64,000 nucleotides of DNA from Demequina pelophila (GTDB lineage: Bacteria > Actinomycetota > Actinomycetes > Actinomycetales > Demequinaceae). The stretch's first letter is position 1, and every line of letters begins with the position of its first letter. This document shows, piece after piece, positions 54,579 to 63,892 of the stretch. The stretch is taken from NCBI RefSeq assembly GCF_000971175.1, contig NZ_BBLY01000001.1, positions 793,709 to 857,708 on the forward strand, given 5' to 3'. Made by a program: the position numbers and the translations under genes. A model generated the notes under the pieces. The model did no database searches. It saw nothing but the letters and a program-made list of their open reading frames with translations, and was not told where the DNA came from.

Positions 54579-55352
54579 GTGCTCATCCTCCTGCCGCCCT
54601 CCGAGGGCAAGACCGCGCCCGCCGCCGGCGACCCCGTCGACCTCGCCGGGCTCTCGCACCCCGGCCTCGAGGAGCCGCGCCGGCGTGTGGCCGATGCGCT
54701 GGCCACCGTGAGCGGGCAGCGCAACGCGATGGAGGCGCTGGGCGTGGGCGCGTCGCTCGCCGCGGAGGTCGAGCGCAACCGGACGGTGTGGGGGAACCCG
54801 GCCGCCGCATCGGCCACGGTGTATTCAGGCGTCCTCTACGACGCCGCGGGCATGGCGACCTGGGACGATGCTCGGCTCGCCCGGGCGCGGACGCACGTGC
54901 GCACGGTGTCCGCGCTGTGGGGCGCGGTCTCCCCCGCGGACCGTATTCCCGCGTACCGGCTGTCGATGGGGATCTCGCTGGGGCGACTCGGCGGGCTCGC
55001 GACGTTCTGGAAGCGGCACCTGCCGGCGGAGCTGGACGCGCTCGCCGACGGGCGCCTGGTGATCGACTGCCGCTCCGCGGCCTACGTCGCGGCCTACCGG
55101 CCCGCCGATGCGCCGTGGGTGAGCGTGGGCGTGCAGCGCGAGCTGAACGGCAGGCGCGCGGTGGTGAGCCACATGGCCAAGCACACGCGCGGCCTCCTCA
55201 CCGCGCACCTCCTGGGGGACGATGCGGTGCCGGAGACCGCGGCCGACCTCGCCGACGCTGCGGCCGGGATGATCGGCGACGCGCTCGTCGACGTGGCCTT
55301 GGTCCGCAAGGCCAAGGGGCCGGACGAGCTGACGCTGGTCATCGCCGGTTGA
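54579..55352 (+). CDS. yaaA: YaaA (DUF328) peroxide stress response protein
   Basis: This 257-residue protein begins LILLPPSEGKT at GTG 54579 and carries YSGVLYDAAGM, RIPAYRLSMGISL and a late VVSHMAKHTRGLL motif, as in YaaA. In E. coli YaaA lowers free iron and limits DNA damage during hydrogen peroxide stress, and binds DNA through a helix-hairpin-helix-like motif. It is divergent from the SulP gene. No strong ribosome site is visible, so a leaderless start is possible. Confidence 0.88.
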   Translation: MLILLPPSEGKTAPAAGDPVDLAGLSHPGLEEPRRRVADALATVSGQRNAMEALGVGASLAAEVERNRTVWGNPAAASATVYSGVLYDAAGMATWDDARLARARTHVRTVSALWGAVSPADRIPAYRLSMGISLGRLGGLATFWKRHLPAELDALADGRLVIDCRSAAYVAAYRPADAPWVSVGVQRELNGRRAVVSHMAKHTRGLLTAHLLGDDAVPETAADLADAAAGMIGDALVDVALVRKAKGPDELTLVIAG

Positions 55353-55397
55353 AGGGTCGGCTCCTGCGGCGACCGGGGCGTCTCCTCCCCCACCTCT

Positions 55398-55491
55398 TTG
55401 CTCGACAGAGTCGCCCACGTAGAATGGTGGTCGCGGCGGGCCATCGCCCTCGGAGCCCGGCAGTCTTCCGGACGGTAGACGAGCCGGGCTC
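55398..55491 (+). other. Promoter-like boxes and stem-loop in a 147-bp gap
   Basis: TTGCTC (55398-55403) and TAGAAT (55420-55425) are 16 bases apart on the plus strand. A hairpin follows with GAGCCCGGC (55453-55461) and its complement (55483-55491), reinforced by an inner GTCT/AGAC pair. On the minus strand the same hairpin can terminate the DUF3800-like gene. A short plus-strand RNA of about 60 nt is possible but unproven. Confidence 0.35.
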
Positions 55492-55499
55492 ACGCACGT

Positions 55500-56066
55500 T
55501 CAGAGTCGGATCACACGACCCTCGACCAGCGCGCCGGCTCGCCTCGACCAGTCGCCACCCTTCTGGTGGCACCACGCGACGGCGTCGCTCACCCAGAGCA
55601 GCGGCTCGTCGTAGGGGCTGGCGTGTCGATACGCGAATCCCGATGGCGCGCGACGCGCTCGCAGCACGCCTCCAACGGTGCGGCGGTCCGCAGCTTCGAG
55701 GGACGCATCGCGTTCGAGAACGAGCTCGCTTGCGCCTGCATCGAGCGCCGCTCCAGCCGCGGCTTCGAGACACAGTGGCCGGGCGATGCGGTCGGGCTTC
55801 CCCGAGACCTGCCAGACCGTGGCTCGCACCGACAGGCCAGCCAGCTCGGAGAGCAGCGCCCGGCGCCGAGGATCACTCTCGCTCTTGAAGTGCAATCGGC
55901 GCTGTCGCTTCGGGAGCAAGCGCCGCAATCGACGTCGCGCCTCGCCCCTGTCGACCGGCGCCACCGCGACCGCGGCAAGAATGTAGCCCCGCGCCTTCGA
56001 TTCGTCGATGTAGACGGCATCGCCGGGCAGGATGCCGGAGTTCGCCCGAAATCGTGCAGCGGCCAT
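55500..56066 (-). CDS. DUF3800-like protein
   Basis: This 188-residue protein has an N-terminal VYIDESKARGYILAAVAV (near 18) with the acidic DES motif, a central KSESDPRRRALL and a late LWVSDAVAWCHQKGGDW; these resemble the DES and D-x2-AW motifs of DUF3800, a probable RNase H-fold family of unknown role often seen in defence or mobile contexts. Similar short forms are common in actinobacteria. The neighbours give no clue. Confidence 0.6.
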   Translation of the reverse strand: MAAARFRANSGILPGDAVYIDESKARGYILAAVAVAPVDRGEARRRLRRLLPKRQRRLHFKSESDPRRRALLSELAGLSVRATVWQVSGKPDRIARPLCLEAAAGAALDAGASELVLERDASLEAADRRTVGGVLRARRAPSGFAYRHASPYDEPLLWVSDAVAWCHQKGGDWSRRAGALVEGRVIRL

Positions 56067-56263
56067 AGGCGCAGTTCAGCAGACCGCGCGAACGCGGGTG
56101 CCGCCGTCCACAGGCGCCGTCTCCGCCGAGCGTGTCGGATCGCTTCCGAGCACGCTCCGCCACCTCGCGCTGCGGCCACGCCCCCGTCTCGGACGCGACG
56201 TTCATCGACATAGAACAGTCGGTGGTCGAGCGGGCCGAGCGAATCATCGCCGGTTGAGAGGCG

Positions 56264-56623
56264 TCACGATCCGCTCGTCGATGCGACGCGGACCGCTCGC
56301 GCGGACGCGTCGTCGCGCGGCGCCAGGCGTCCCGTGCGACGCATCCAGGCCTCGAGAGGGAGCGTCACGAGCGGCGGCACCGCCGCCACCAGCACGAGCG
56401 CGAACGTGCCCAGGCCCCACCGCAGCCTGATCCACGCGATGGACGCGACCACCAGGTAGACGATGAACGCCGCGCCGTGGAGCCGGCCGAAGACCGCCAC
56501 GCCCAGAGCGGTGGTCTCGGACACGTGCTTGAGGTACATCCCGGCGAGCAGGCCCGCCCAGGTGAAGGCCTCGGCGATCGCCACGACGGCGAACCACCGT
56601 CCGATGCCGCTGATGCGCTCCAT
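56264..56623 (-). CDS. DUF3817 family membrane protein
   Basis: This 119-residue protein has three hydrophobic segments (about 9-30, 42-62 and 68-90) in the DUF3817 pattern (AEAFTWAGLLAGMYLKH, then GRLHGAAFIVYLV). The family is of unknown function in actinobacterial membranes. The upstream gap (56624-56846, 223 bp) holds short direct and inverted repeats, described separately. Confidence 0.82.
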   Translation of the reverse strand: MERISGIGRWFAVVAIAEAFTWAGLLAGMYLKHVSETTALGVAVFGRLHGAAFIVYLVVASIAWIRLRWGLGTFALVLVAAVPPLVTLPLEAWMRRTGRLAPRDDASARAVRVASTSGS

Positions 56624-56704
56624 TGCCGCTCCTCACGGGTCGCTCCGACGCCGGGGCGCATCGGGGCTTGCCGGCGAGGATAGCGGCAGTGCCGACGCCA
56701 CCCG

Positions 56705-56837
56705 TCCACACACCCCCACCCGAATGGGTAGCTGGTGGTCGCTCTCAGCAGGTTTCTGCGCGCCACGGGTAGCTGGTTGTCGTTCGTGTGTGGACAGGTG
56801 ACGCCGCGGGCGACCGTGCGCGCCAGGTGACGCCGCG
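56705..56837. repeat. Cluster of short direct and inverted repeats
   Basis: GTCCACACAC (56705-56714) and GTGTGTGGAC (56786-56795) form an inverted repeat enclosing two copies of GGGTAGCTGG (56726, 56767). Next to it are two copies of CAGGTGACGCCGCG (56795 and 56824). The block fills most of the gap between DUF3817 and the PAP2-DGK gene. Confidence 0.6.
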
Positions 56838-56846
56838 CGGCAGCAC

Positions 56847-58445
56847 TCAGCGCCGCGGGACCTTGACCAGCAGCTCGCCCGGGACCACCTCGGCGGAGAA
56901 CTCCGCGGTCTCGCCGCCCAGGTCCCCGTCGATCTCGAAGGGCACCGCGCGGTCGAGCCGCACCGTCACCTTGCGACCCGCGAACCGTCGCAGCGGCGAG
57001 GACGATCCCCGGCGCCCCAGCGCGGAGAGCATGCGCATCGCGCCCGCCAGCCCGCCACTGCTGCGCGCGACCAGCACGTGGAGTCGCCCATCCGCCGCAT
57101 CCGCCGCCGGCAGCAGGTCGACGCCGCCCTGGAGCCGACCCACATTGCCCACGAGGGTGAGCACGGTGTCGCCGTCGTAGACCTCCTCGCCGTCGAGCGT
57201 GACCGTGGCGTGGAACGGCTCGGCGCCCACCTGTCGCACGCCCGCGACCACGTAGGCGCCGCCCTTGACGAGGCGCTTGAGGCGCGGGTCGGTGTCCTTC
57301 ATGATCTGCGCGTCGAGCCCCACGCCGGCCATCACCACGTAGGACTCGCTCGACTCCCCTACCGTCCAGCGGACCACGTCGATGGGACGCACCACGCCGT
57401 GCAGGGCGACCTCGAGCGCCTCGTCCTCGTCGAGCGGGATGCCCAGGTTGCGCCCCAACAGGTTGCCCGTGCCGGCCGGAATGATGCCCACGGCCACGCC
57501 TGTGCCGGCGAGCTCGGCGCACACGGTCCGCACGGTGCCGTCGCCGCCGGCGACCAGGACGAGGTCGACGTCCTTCGCCAGCGCGTCCTGGGCCATGCCC
57601 CGCCCCGGATCGTTCTGCTCGGTCTCGATCCACAGCGGCGGCTGCCAGCCGGCGCTCGCCATGGCGAAGGTGACACGGCGGCGGAACAGGTCGAACTCGA
57701 CCACCTTGGTGGGGTTGTAGATGACGGCGGCCCGGTGCCCGGTGTCGGCCGGCACGCGGCGCGCGTTCCGCACCAGGACGATCGACTCGATCCCCACGAT
57801 CCAGAGGGCCGCGGTCGCGATCACCACCCCGAACAGCCATCCGCCCACGATGTCCGAGGGACGCACGGTTCCCATCGCCCACTCGTCGAGCGCCGTCATG
57901 ACGACCAGCAGCGCCACGGCTGCGCGGCGCCACATGCCCGCGGCGTGCGACCGGCGCTCGGCGTTGGCGACCGCGAGCACCATCCACAGCAGGATGGTGA
58001 CGGCGGCCAGGTGGCCGGACGGATACGCGCTGCCGATGGCGGCGATGGAGTCGTCGAAGCCCGACGCGGGCCGCGGCCGGTCGATGAGGAGCCGGTTCAC
58101 GTGCCACAGCGGGATGCCCAGCGCCGCGATCGCCAGTGCCGCGGACAGGCGCCGCTGCCGCTGCTGATACGCGGCGATCGCGAGCACCACTGCGACGGCC
58201 ATGATGAAGAACGGGTTGGTGATCAGGGAGAACGCCTCGGCGATCTGCCCCCAGTACGACCTCGGGTCCATGCCGGAGGCCGGGATCCGGTCGTCCAGGT
58301 GGGTGCCCAGCCACCCGGACATCACGCCCGCGGTCCAGGCCGCGTAGGTCGCCAGCGCCACGGCGAAGACGATGGGCTCGAACACGCGCCGATGCATGGC
58401 GACGGGCGCCCTTCCGCGTCGCTCCCCGCCGCTCGGCTGAGTCAT
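56847..58445 (-). CDS. PAP2 phosphatase-like / diacylglycerol kinase-like fusion
   Basis: This 532-residue protein has an N-terminal six-helix PAP2-like membrane domain (about 18-225) and a C-terminal DAGK catalytic domain (about 237-525) with VIYNPTKV, the nucleotide loop GGDGT at about 300-304, and IPAGTGNLLGRN. PAP2 motif 1 (RLLIDRPRP, starting near 118) and motif 2 (PSGH, 142-145) are present. Motif 3 reads DEWAMGTVRPSD, without the usual Ser-Arg and His. The kinase half should phosphorylate a lipid such as diacylglycerol or undecaprenol; the phosphatase half may be inactive. ATG 58445 is chosen over an upstream in-frame ATG. Confidence 0.87.
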   Translation of the reverse strand: MTQPSGGERRGRAPVAMHRRVFEPIVFAVALATYAAWTAGVMSGWLGTHLDDRIPASGMDPRSYWGQIAEAFSLITNPFFIMAVAVVLAIAAYQQRQRRLSAALAIAALGIPLWHVNRLLIDRPRPASGFDDSIAAIGSAYPSGHLAAVTILLWMVLAVANAERRSHAAGMWRRAAVALLVVMTALDEWAMGTVRPSDIVGGWLFGVVIATAALWIVGIESIVLVRNARRVPADTGHRAAVIYNPTKVVEFDLFRRRVTFAMASAGWQPPLWIETEQNDPGRGMAQDALAKDVDLVLVAGGDGTVRTVCAELAGTGVAVGIIPAGTGNLLGRNLGIPLDEDEALEVALHGVVRPIDVVRWTVGESSESYVVMAGVGLDAQIMKDTDPRLKRLVKGGAYVVAGVRQVGAEPFHATVTLDGEEVYDGDTVLTLVGNVGRLQGGVDLLPAADAADGRLHVLVARSSGGLAGAMRMLSALGRRGSSSPLRRFAGRKVTVRLDRAVPFEIDGDLGGETAEFSAEVVPGELLVKVPRR

Positions 58446-58585
58446 GACCACCCCCGCGCCCAGGCTAGGCGATCGTGCGCCGTTGCGACGCGCCCGCAAC
58501 GCAGGGATGTTGCGCGGCGGTCTGGGCGGGAGTGTCCGAAATCACACGGCTCGGGCACCGCTTTCGCGACTCCACCGCCCCCGCC

Positions 58586-58611
58586 TTAGATACAGTACGT
58601 ACCGTATCTAA
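58586..58611. promoter_or_regulatory. 26-bp palindromic operator of the TetR-ATPase operon
   Basis: TTAGATAC and GTATCTAA flank a central GTACGTAC; only two symmetric positions (9 and 18) break perfect symmetry. It lies 70 bp upstream of the TetR start in a GC-rich region and is very probably the binding site of that TetR, giving autoregulation of the operon. Confidence 0.75.
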
Positions 58612-58680
58612 GGGCCGGAGATCCCGGCCACGGAGACCACACCACTCGATCACCGCGTCACCGACCACCAAGGAGGAACC

Positions 58681-59262
58681 GTGCCCCACACCCGCCGCTC
58701 CTCCGACGAGGTCCTGAGCGCCATCCGCGACGCCGTCCACAGCGAACTCGCCGCGCACGGCTACCAGGGCATCACCTTCGAGGGCGTCGCCCGGGCCGCG
58801 GGCACCTCCCGACCGGTGCTCTACCGCCGCTTCCCCACCCGCGCCGCGATGGTCACGGACACCGTCATCGCGCACAGCACCGAGGCCGCGTCGACGCCCC
58901 CCACGGGCGCGCTCCGCACGGACCTCATCGACCTCCTCGAGGTCCTCTACGCGCAGATCGGCGCCACCGGCGTCGAGGTCTTCTCCGGCCTCCTCGCGGA
59001 GGTCGACCACGACACGGCGACCCGCGTCGAGGAGGCCACGCTCGGCTTCTTCATCGGCCGCCTCTCCACCATCGTCGACGCGGCCCGCGCCCACGGCGAG
59101 CTGGGCCCCGAGCGTCTCCATCCGCGCGTGCCCGGGGCGGTCCTCGCGCTCGCACGGCACGAGGCCACGCTCAGCCCGGAGGCACCGTCCCGCGAGGACG
59201 CCGCCTCGCTCGTGGACCACGTCATCGTTCCCCTCCTCCAGGTCTCGACCCAGGCGCGGTGA
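58681..59262 (+). CDS. TetR-family regulator of the second P-type ATPase
   Basis: This 193-residue regulator has the HTH in ITFEGVARAAGTSRPVLYRRFPTRAAMVTD (about 31-60) and a helical effector domain. The GTG start follows AAGGAGGA. Fifty-three bases separate it from the ATPase start, so the two are likely one operon behind the palindrome at 58586. The effector is unknown; a cation or a membrane-active drug would fit. Confidence 0.9.
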   Translation: MPHTRRSSDEVLSAIRDAVHSELAAHGYQGITFEGVARAAGTSRPVLYRRFPTRAAMVTDTVIAHSTEAASTPPTGALRTDLIDLLEVLYAQIGATGVEVFSGLLAEVDHDTATRVEEATLGFFIGRLSTIVDAARAHGELGPERLHPRVPGAVLALARHEATLSPEAPSREDAASLVDHVIVPLLQVSTQAR

Positions 59263-59315
59263 GCGCCCGCCGGTCGACCTTCCACCCCCACAAGTCCCCA
59301 GAAAGCAGCACCGCC

Positions 59316-62054
59316 ATGACTGTGACCGCCGACCCCGGCGCGCCCGAGCGCGCCCAGGCCGCGCCCACCGGGAGCCCGACCGCGCACCCCGAGGCGCCCC
59401 ATGCATCGTCCCCGGACCAAGTCCTCGCCCACCTGGCGAGCGCCGCGACGGGCCTGACCCACGCCGACGCGGACCAGCGCCTCGCCGAGCACGGCCCCAA
59501 CGCGCTGCCCGAGCCGCCCAGGAAGCACCCCGTGCTGCGCTTCCTCGCGCACTTCAACGACGTCCTCATCTACGTCCTGCTGGGCGCCGCCGCGCTCAAG
59601 GCGTACATGCAGGACTGGGTCGACTTCTCCGTGGTGCTGGGCGTGGCCGTCATCAACGCGATCATCGGCTTCGTGCAGGAGGGCCAGGCCGAGCGCGCGC
59701 TCGACGGGATCCGCAACATGCTGTCCTCCGAGGCGCAGGTGCTGCGCGACGGCCACTGGGTCGCGGTCCCGGCCGAGTCCGTGGTGCCGGGCGACGTCGT
59801 GCGCGTGCGCGCCGGTGACCGGGTCCCCGCGGACCTGCGCCTGATCGAGTGCGCGAACCTCCAGGTGGACGAGGCGGCCCTGACCGGCGAGTCGGTCGCC
59901 GCGATCAAGGACACGGCTTCGGTCGCGGCCGATGCCGGCATCGGCGACCGCACCTCGATGCTCTACTCGAGCACCATCGTCGCGACGGGCACCGGCGTGG
60001 GCGTCGCGGTCGCGACCGGCACCGCCACGGAGATCGGTCGCATCCAGCAGATGGTCACCTCCGCGGAGACCATGGAGACGCCCCTGTCGCGCCAGCTCGC
60101 GCGCTTCGGCAAGCAGATCGCCTTCGGCATCCTCGCCATGTGCGCCGTCATGATCGTCGTGGGCACCGTGATCCACGACTTCGGCTTCAACGAGCTGGTC
60201 TCCGCGACCATCGGCTTCGCGGTCGCCGCGATCCCCGAGGGCCTCCCCGCCGTCGTCACCATCACGCTCGCGCTGGGCGTCGCCCAGATGGCGCGCCGCC
60301 AGGCGATCGCCCGCAAGCTCACCGCGGTGGAGGCGCTCGGCTCCGTCACCGTCATCTGCTCGGACAAGACCGGCACGCTCACCCAGAACGAGATGACCGT
60401 CCGCACCGCGATCACCCGCGGCGGCGAGTTCGCCGTCGAGGGCACCGGCTACGCGCCGGAGGGCCTCGTGCGGGTGGACGATGCGGTGGTCACCCTGGAC
60501 ACCCGCCCGGACCTGGCGGCCCTGGTGGTCGCGGCCGCGAGCTGCAACGACGCCCGCGTGGTCGAGGAGGACGGCCGCTGGCGCGTGGTGGGCCAGCCCA
60601 CCGAGGGCGCGATCGCGACGTTCGCGCTCAAGACCGGCATGGACCTGTCCGACGTCACCCGCATCGCGGAGGTGCCGTTCGACTCGGCGCACAAGTACAC
60701 GGCGACGCTGAACGCGACCGCGGAGGGCACCGTCCTGCGCGTCATGGGCGCCCCGGACCGCCTGCTCGAGCGCTGCACGCACCAGCGCGCCGCGGACGGC
60801 TCGCTCGAGCCGCTCGACGCGGACTTCTGGCACGCGCAGATCGACCGCCTCGCGGCGCAGGGCCTGCGCACGCTGGCGGGCGCGCACCGCCCCGTGGCGG
60901 CCGATGCCTCGGCCGAGCTGGACCACGACGACGTCGACGGCCTGGTGTTCCTGGGCCTGTTCGGCATCGTGGACCCGCCGCGGCCCGAGGCCATCGACGC
61001 GATCCGCGAGTGCCACTCCGCCGGCATCCGCGTGAAGATGATCACCGGCGACCACGCCGGCACGGCCACCGCGATCGCCCGCGAACTGGGCATCGCCCCC
61101 GCGACCGGCGAGGTCCGCCACCTCACGGGCGCCCAGCTCGAGGCCATGAGCCAGGACGAGCTCGAGGCCTGCGCGCACGACGTCGACATCTACGCCCGCA
61201 CCTCCCCCGAGCACAAAATCCGCATCGTCAAGGCGCTCCAGGCGCACGACGAGGTCGTGGCCATGACCGGCGACGGCGTCAACGACGCCCCCGCACTGCG
61301 GAGGGCCGATGTGGGCGTCGCCATGGGCATCAAGGGCACCGAGGCGACCAAGGAGGCCGCGGACATCGTCCTCGCCGACGACAACTTCGCCACCATCGAG
61401 CGCGCCGTCGAGGAGGGTCGACGAATCTACGACAACATCCGCAAGTCGGTCGTGTTCCTGCTGCCCACCAACGGTGCGCAGTCGCTCGTCATGCTGGTCG
61501 CGGTGCTGTTCGGGCTGACGCTGCCCCTGGTGCCGGTGCAGATCCTCTGGGTCAACCTGGTGTGCGGCACCACGCTGTCGCTCGCGCTCGCCTACGAGAA
61601 GGCCGAGCCCGGCCTCATGAAGCGGCCGCCGCGCGGCTCCGGCGGCTCGGTGCTGTCGAAGTCCTCGTTCGCGCACATCGTGGTCGCGTCGCTCCTCATC
61701 GGCGGCGCCACGCTGGGCGTGTACTGGTGGGCCGCGGGCGCCGGGATCGACACCGCGCTCGCGCAGACCCTGACCGTCACCACCCTGGTGCTCAGCCAGG
61801 TGGCGTACCTGTTCAACTGCCGCTTCCTCAACGCCACGTCGCTCACGACGCGGGCGCTCACGGGCAGCGCGGCGGTGTGGATCGCGATCGGCGCGCTCAT
61901 GACGTTCCAGCTGCTGTTCACGTACGTGCCGTTCATGAACTCCTGGTTCAACTCGGCGCCGCTGAGCCTCTCCGACTGGGGCCTCACGGCCACCATCGCG
62001 GTGGGTGTGTTCCTCCTGCTCGAGGGCTACAAGGCGCTGGCGCGCCGGCGCTGA
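59316..62054 (+). CDS. P2-type cation-transporting ATPase (copy 2)
   Basis: This 912-residue pump has the same layout as copy 1 at 1118: N-terminal cation-ATPase domain, TGES, PEGLP in M4, DKTGTLT with Asp 350, KMITGDH and GDGVNDAP. M6 reads [15 protein letters not shown], again without the SERCA Asp. ATG 59316 is chosen over the GTG at 59259, which lies in the TetR stop region. The first 35 residues are a variable Ala/Pro-rich leader. Unlike copy 1 it is in an operon with a TetR gene, so the two pumps are probably made under different conditions. Confidence 0.93.
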   Translation: MTVTADPGAPERAQAAPTGSPTAHPEAPHASSPDQVLAHLASAATGLTHADADQRLAEHGPNALPEPPRKHPVLRFLAHFNDVLIYVLLGAAALKAYMQDWVDFSVVLGVAVINAIIGFVQEGQAERALDGIRNMLSSEAQVLRDGHWVAVPAESVVPGDVVRVRAGDRVPADLRLIECANLQVDEAALTGESVAAIKDTASVAADAGIGDRTSMLYSSTIVATGTGVGVAVATGTATEIGRIQQMVTSAETMETPLSRQLARFGKQIAFGILAMCAVMIVVGTVIHDFGFNELVSATIGFAVAAIPEGLPAVVTITLALGVAQMARRQAIARKLTAVEALGSVTVICSDKTGTLTQNEMTVRTAITRGGEFAVEGTGYAPEGLVRVDDAVVTLDTRPDLAALVVAAASCNDARVVEEDGRWRVVGQPTEGAIATFALKTGMDLSDVTRIAEVPFDSAHKYTATLNATAEGTVLRVMGAPDRLLERCTHQRAADGSLEPLDADFWHAQIDRLAAQGLRTLAGAHRPVAADASAELDHDDVDGLVFLGLFGIVDPPRPEAIDAIRECHSAGIRVKMITGDHAGTATAIARELGIAPATGEVRHLTGAQLEAMSQDELEACAHDVDIYARTSPEHKIRIVKALQAHDEVVAMTGDGVNDAPALRRADVGVAMGIKGTEATKEAADIVLADDNFATIERAVEEGRRIYDNIRKSVVFLLPTNGAQSLVMLVAVLFGLTLPLVPVQILWVNLVCGTTLSLALAYEKAEPGLMKRPPRGSGGSVLSKSSFAHIVVASLLIGGATLGVYWWAAGAGIDTALAQTLTVTTLVLSQVAYLFNCRFLNATSLTTRALTGSAAVWIAIGALMTFQLLFTYVPFMNSWFNSAPLSLSDWGLTATIAVGVFLLLEGYKALARRR

Positions 62055-62127
62055 GTCGCTGAATCGGGGCCCGCTTGGCCCCCGGCCCCCCGTTGATCCG
62101 GGCCCGCTTGGCCCCACCCACGCAGTC

Positions 62128-62174
62128 GCACGACGGGCGTGGACCTCGGTCCCCGAGGTCCACGCCCGTCGTGC
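62128..62174. terminator. Strong terminator after the second ATPase
   Basis: Perfect 22-base arms enclose a three-base loop (TCC), followed on the plus strand by ATTT. It starts 73 bp after the ATPase stop. Before it, a GGGCCCGCTTGGCCCC element occurs twice (about 62066 and 62100). Confidence 0.8.
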
Positions 62175-62286
62175 ATTTCCCCGCCCATTCCGGCGCCGGG
62201 GAGTGCCTCGAGGCTCCGTGCCGCGACTCGAACGAGCCGGAGGAGCCTCTTTCCGTTCGTGGTTCTACTGCGAGGGCTGAATCAGC

Positions 62287-62312
62287 GCGGCGTGTCGCGG
62301 CCGACACGCCGC
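62287..62312. terminator. Second hairpin in the 392-bp gap 62055-62446
   Basis: Eleven-base arms (GCGGCGTGTCG and its complement) enclose a four-base loop. It lies downstream of the minus-strand RNase H gene and may end that transcript. Apart from this and the terminator at 62128, I see no gene in the gap. Confidence 0.5.
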
Positions 62313-62446
62313 TGCACCCCGCCCTGTTTCACTCCAGAGTGCAGAACGGGAAATGGAACGTGTCGCCCCCTCGGGATCACGGAGGGACCAGGAGGAACAC
62401 GGAGAGGCCACGAGGACGCGCCAGCGCCGGGCCGACGCCGCCCCCT

Positions 62447-63892
62447 CTACTCGACCGGAATCCCCAGCGCGAGCAGGTGCGTCTCCGCGATCGAGCCGTC
62501 CTCGCGCGCGCGCACCTGCAGCACGGTGGTCGACGCGGGCGACGGCCAGATGGCGCCCCAGCCCGCGGGATCCATGTCCAGCGCCATGCCCACGATCGAC
62601 TTGATCACCACGGCGTGCGCGACCAGCGCGACGCCGCGCGGCACGTCGCGACCGTCGACGCAGTGACGGGCGTGATCGGCGGCCACGTCGCCCACGAGCG
62701 ACCAGCCCCGCTGCCCCACATCCTGAATGCGCTCGCCGCCGGGCGCCGCGATCTGGTTCGCGCGCCACCGGTGGATCGCGTCGCCGTCGCGCTCCGCGAT
62801 CTCGGCGACGGTGAGCCCCTCCCACTCGCCGAACACGATCTCCCGCAGCCGCTCGTCCGTCTCGACGTGCGCGCCGAGGCGCCGCCCGATCGCGCCCGCG
62901 GTCTCCTGCGTGCGCACGATCGGCGAGGCGAGCAGCCTCGTCACGTGCGGCAGGTGCTCCCACGTGCGCCGGCCCATGCGGTACAGCGCATCCGCCACCT
63001 TGGCGGCCTGGACCCGGCCCGCCGCGGACAGGCTCGGCCCCGGCACCCCTCCGCCGGACATCCGCTTCGCGGTGGTCATCTCCGTCACGCCGTGGCGCAC
63101 CAGCACCACGGTGAGCGGCGCGACCAGGTCCTCCTCGTTCGGGGAGAACGGGCTCTGCACCTTGGGATGGACCAGGGACGATGCCCCGGCCGGGTCGGTC
63201 GCGCCGTCCGGTGCGTCGTCGACGTCGGTCCCCTCCGGCAGGGGGTGGTCCTCGCGCTCGACGCGCGGCTCCACCTGCGTGTCGCTCGCGGGGGTCACGC
63301 CCTCGCCTCGCGCCGCGGCGAGTGCCGCGCGCACGCGGCTCGCGCCGGTGGGGTCGTGGCGCACGGGAGCCTCGTCGTCGCCCGCGCCGCCCGCCGCGCC
63401 GGCCGGCGTCTCACCGCCGGCGAGGCGCGAACCGCCCCCGGCCGCCGCATCGTCCCCGGGCAGGCGGTCGCGGCGGATGTCCTCCTCGCGCGTGTCCATC
63501 GCCTCGTTGGCGAGGCGGTCGGCGAGCTTGTTGCGCTCGCGCGGGATCCACGCGTACTCGACCTGCGCGCCGGCGACCAGCTGCTGGGCGCGGGCGGCGA
63601 GCGGCTTCATGTCGGGGTGCTTGACCTTCCAGCGGCCGGACATCTGCTCGACCACCAGCTTGGAGTCCATGCGCACGTCCAGGCGCGCGTCGGGGTCGAT
63701 CGCGCGCGCGGCCTCGAGCCCCGCGATGAGGCCGCGGTACTCGGCCACGTTGTTGGTGGCGTGGCCCACGTAGCCGGCCCGCTCCGCGAGCACCGCGCCC
63801 GTGGCGCCATCCTTCACGGCCGCGCCGAAGCCGGCCGGGCCGGGATTGCCGCGCGAACCGCCGTCCGCCTCGATGATGAGGGTCCGGGTCAC
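62447..63892 (-). CDS. RNase H (type I-like) / histidine phosphatase fusion
   Basis: This 481-residue protein has an N-terminal RNase HI-like domain (about 1-135; EADGGSRGNPGPAGFGA, NNVAEYRGLIAGLEAA, MDSKLVVEQMSG, ADRLANEAMD, holding the Asp-Glu-Asp-Asp catalytic set), a disordered acidic linker (about 135-270) and a C-terminal phosphoglycerate-mutase-like domain with LVRHGVTE near 278. Such fusions are known in actinobacteria (bifunctional RNase H/acid phosphatase, CobC-like). The GTG start overlaps the upstream zinc-ribbon stop (GTGA), so the two genes are coupled. Confidence 0.92.
   Translation of the reverse strand: MTRTLIIEADGGSRGNPGPAGFGAAVKDGATGAVLAERAGYVGHATNNVAEYRGLIAGLEAARAIDPDARLDVRMDSKLVVEQMSGRWKVKHPDMKPLAARAQQLVAGAQVEYAWIPRERNKLADRLANEAMDTREEDIRRDRLPGDDAAAGGGSRLAGGETPAGAAGGAGDDEAPVRHDPTGASRVRAALAAARGEGVTPASDTQVEPRVEREDHPLPEGTDVDDAPDGATDPAGASSLVHPKVQSPFSPNEEDLVAPLTVVLVRHGVTEMTTAKRMSGGGVPGPSLSAAGRVQAAKVADALYRMGRRTWEHLPHVTRLLASPIVRTQETAGAIGRRLGAHVETDERLREIVFGEWEGLTVAEIAERDGDAIHRWRANQIAAPGGERIQDVGQRGWSLVGDVAADHARHCVDGRDVPRGVALVAHAVVIKSIVGMALDMDPAGWGAIWPSPASTTVLQVRAREDGSIAETHLLALGIPVE

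Noticed and set aside
56170-56257. Plus-strand tail reading DATFIDIEQSVVERAERIIAG before a stop
   Set aside because: It looks protein-like but spans fewer than 30 convincing codons, has no start, and lies upstream of the DUF3800-like gene on the other strand; I could not assign a family.
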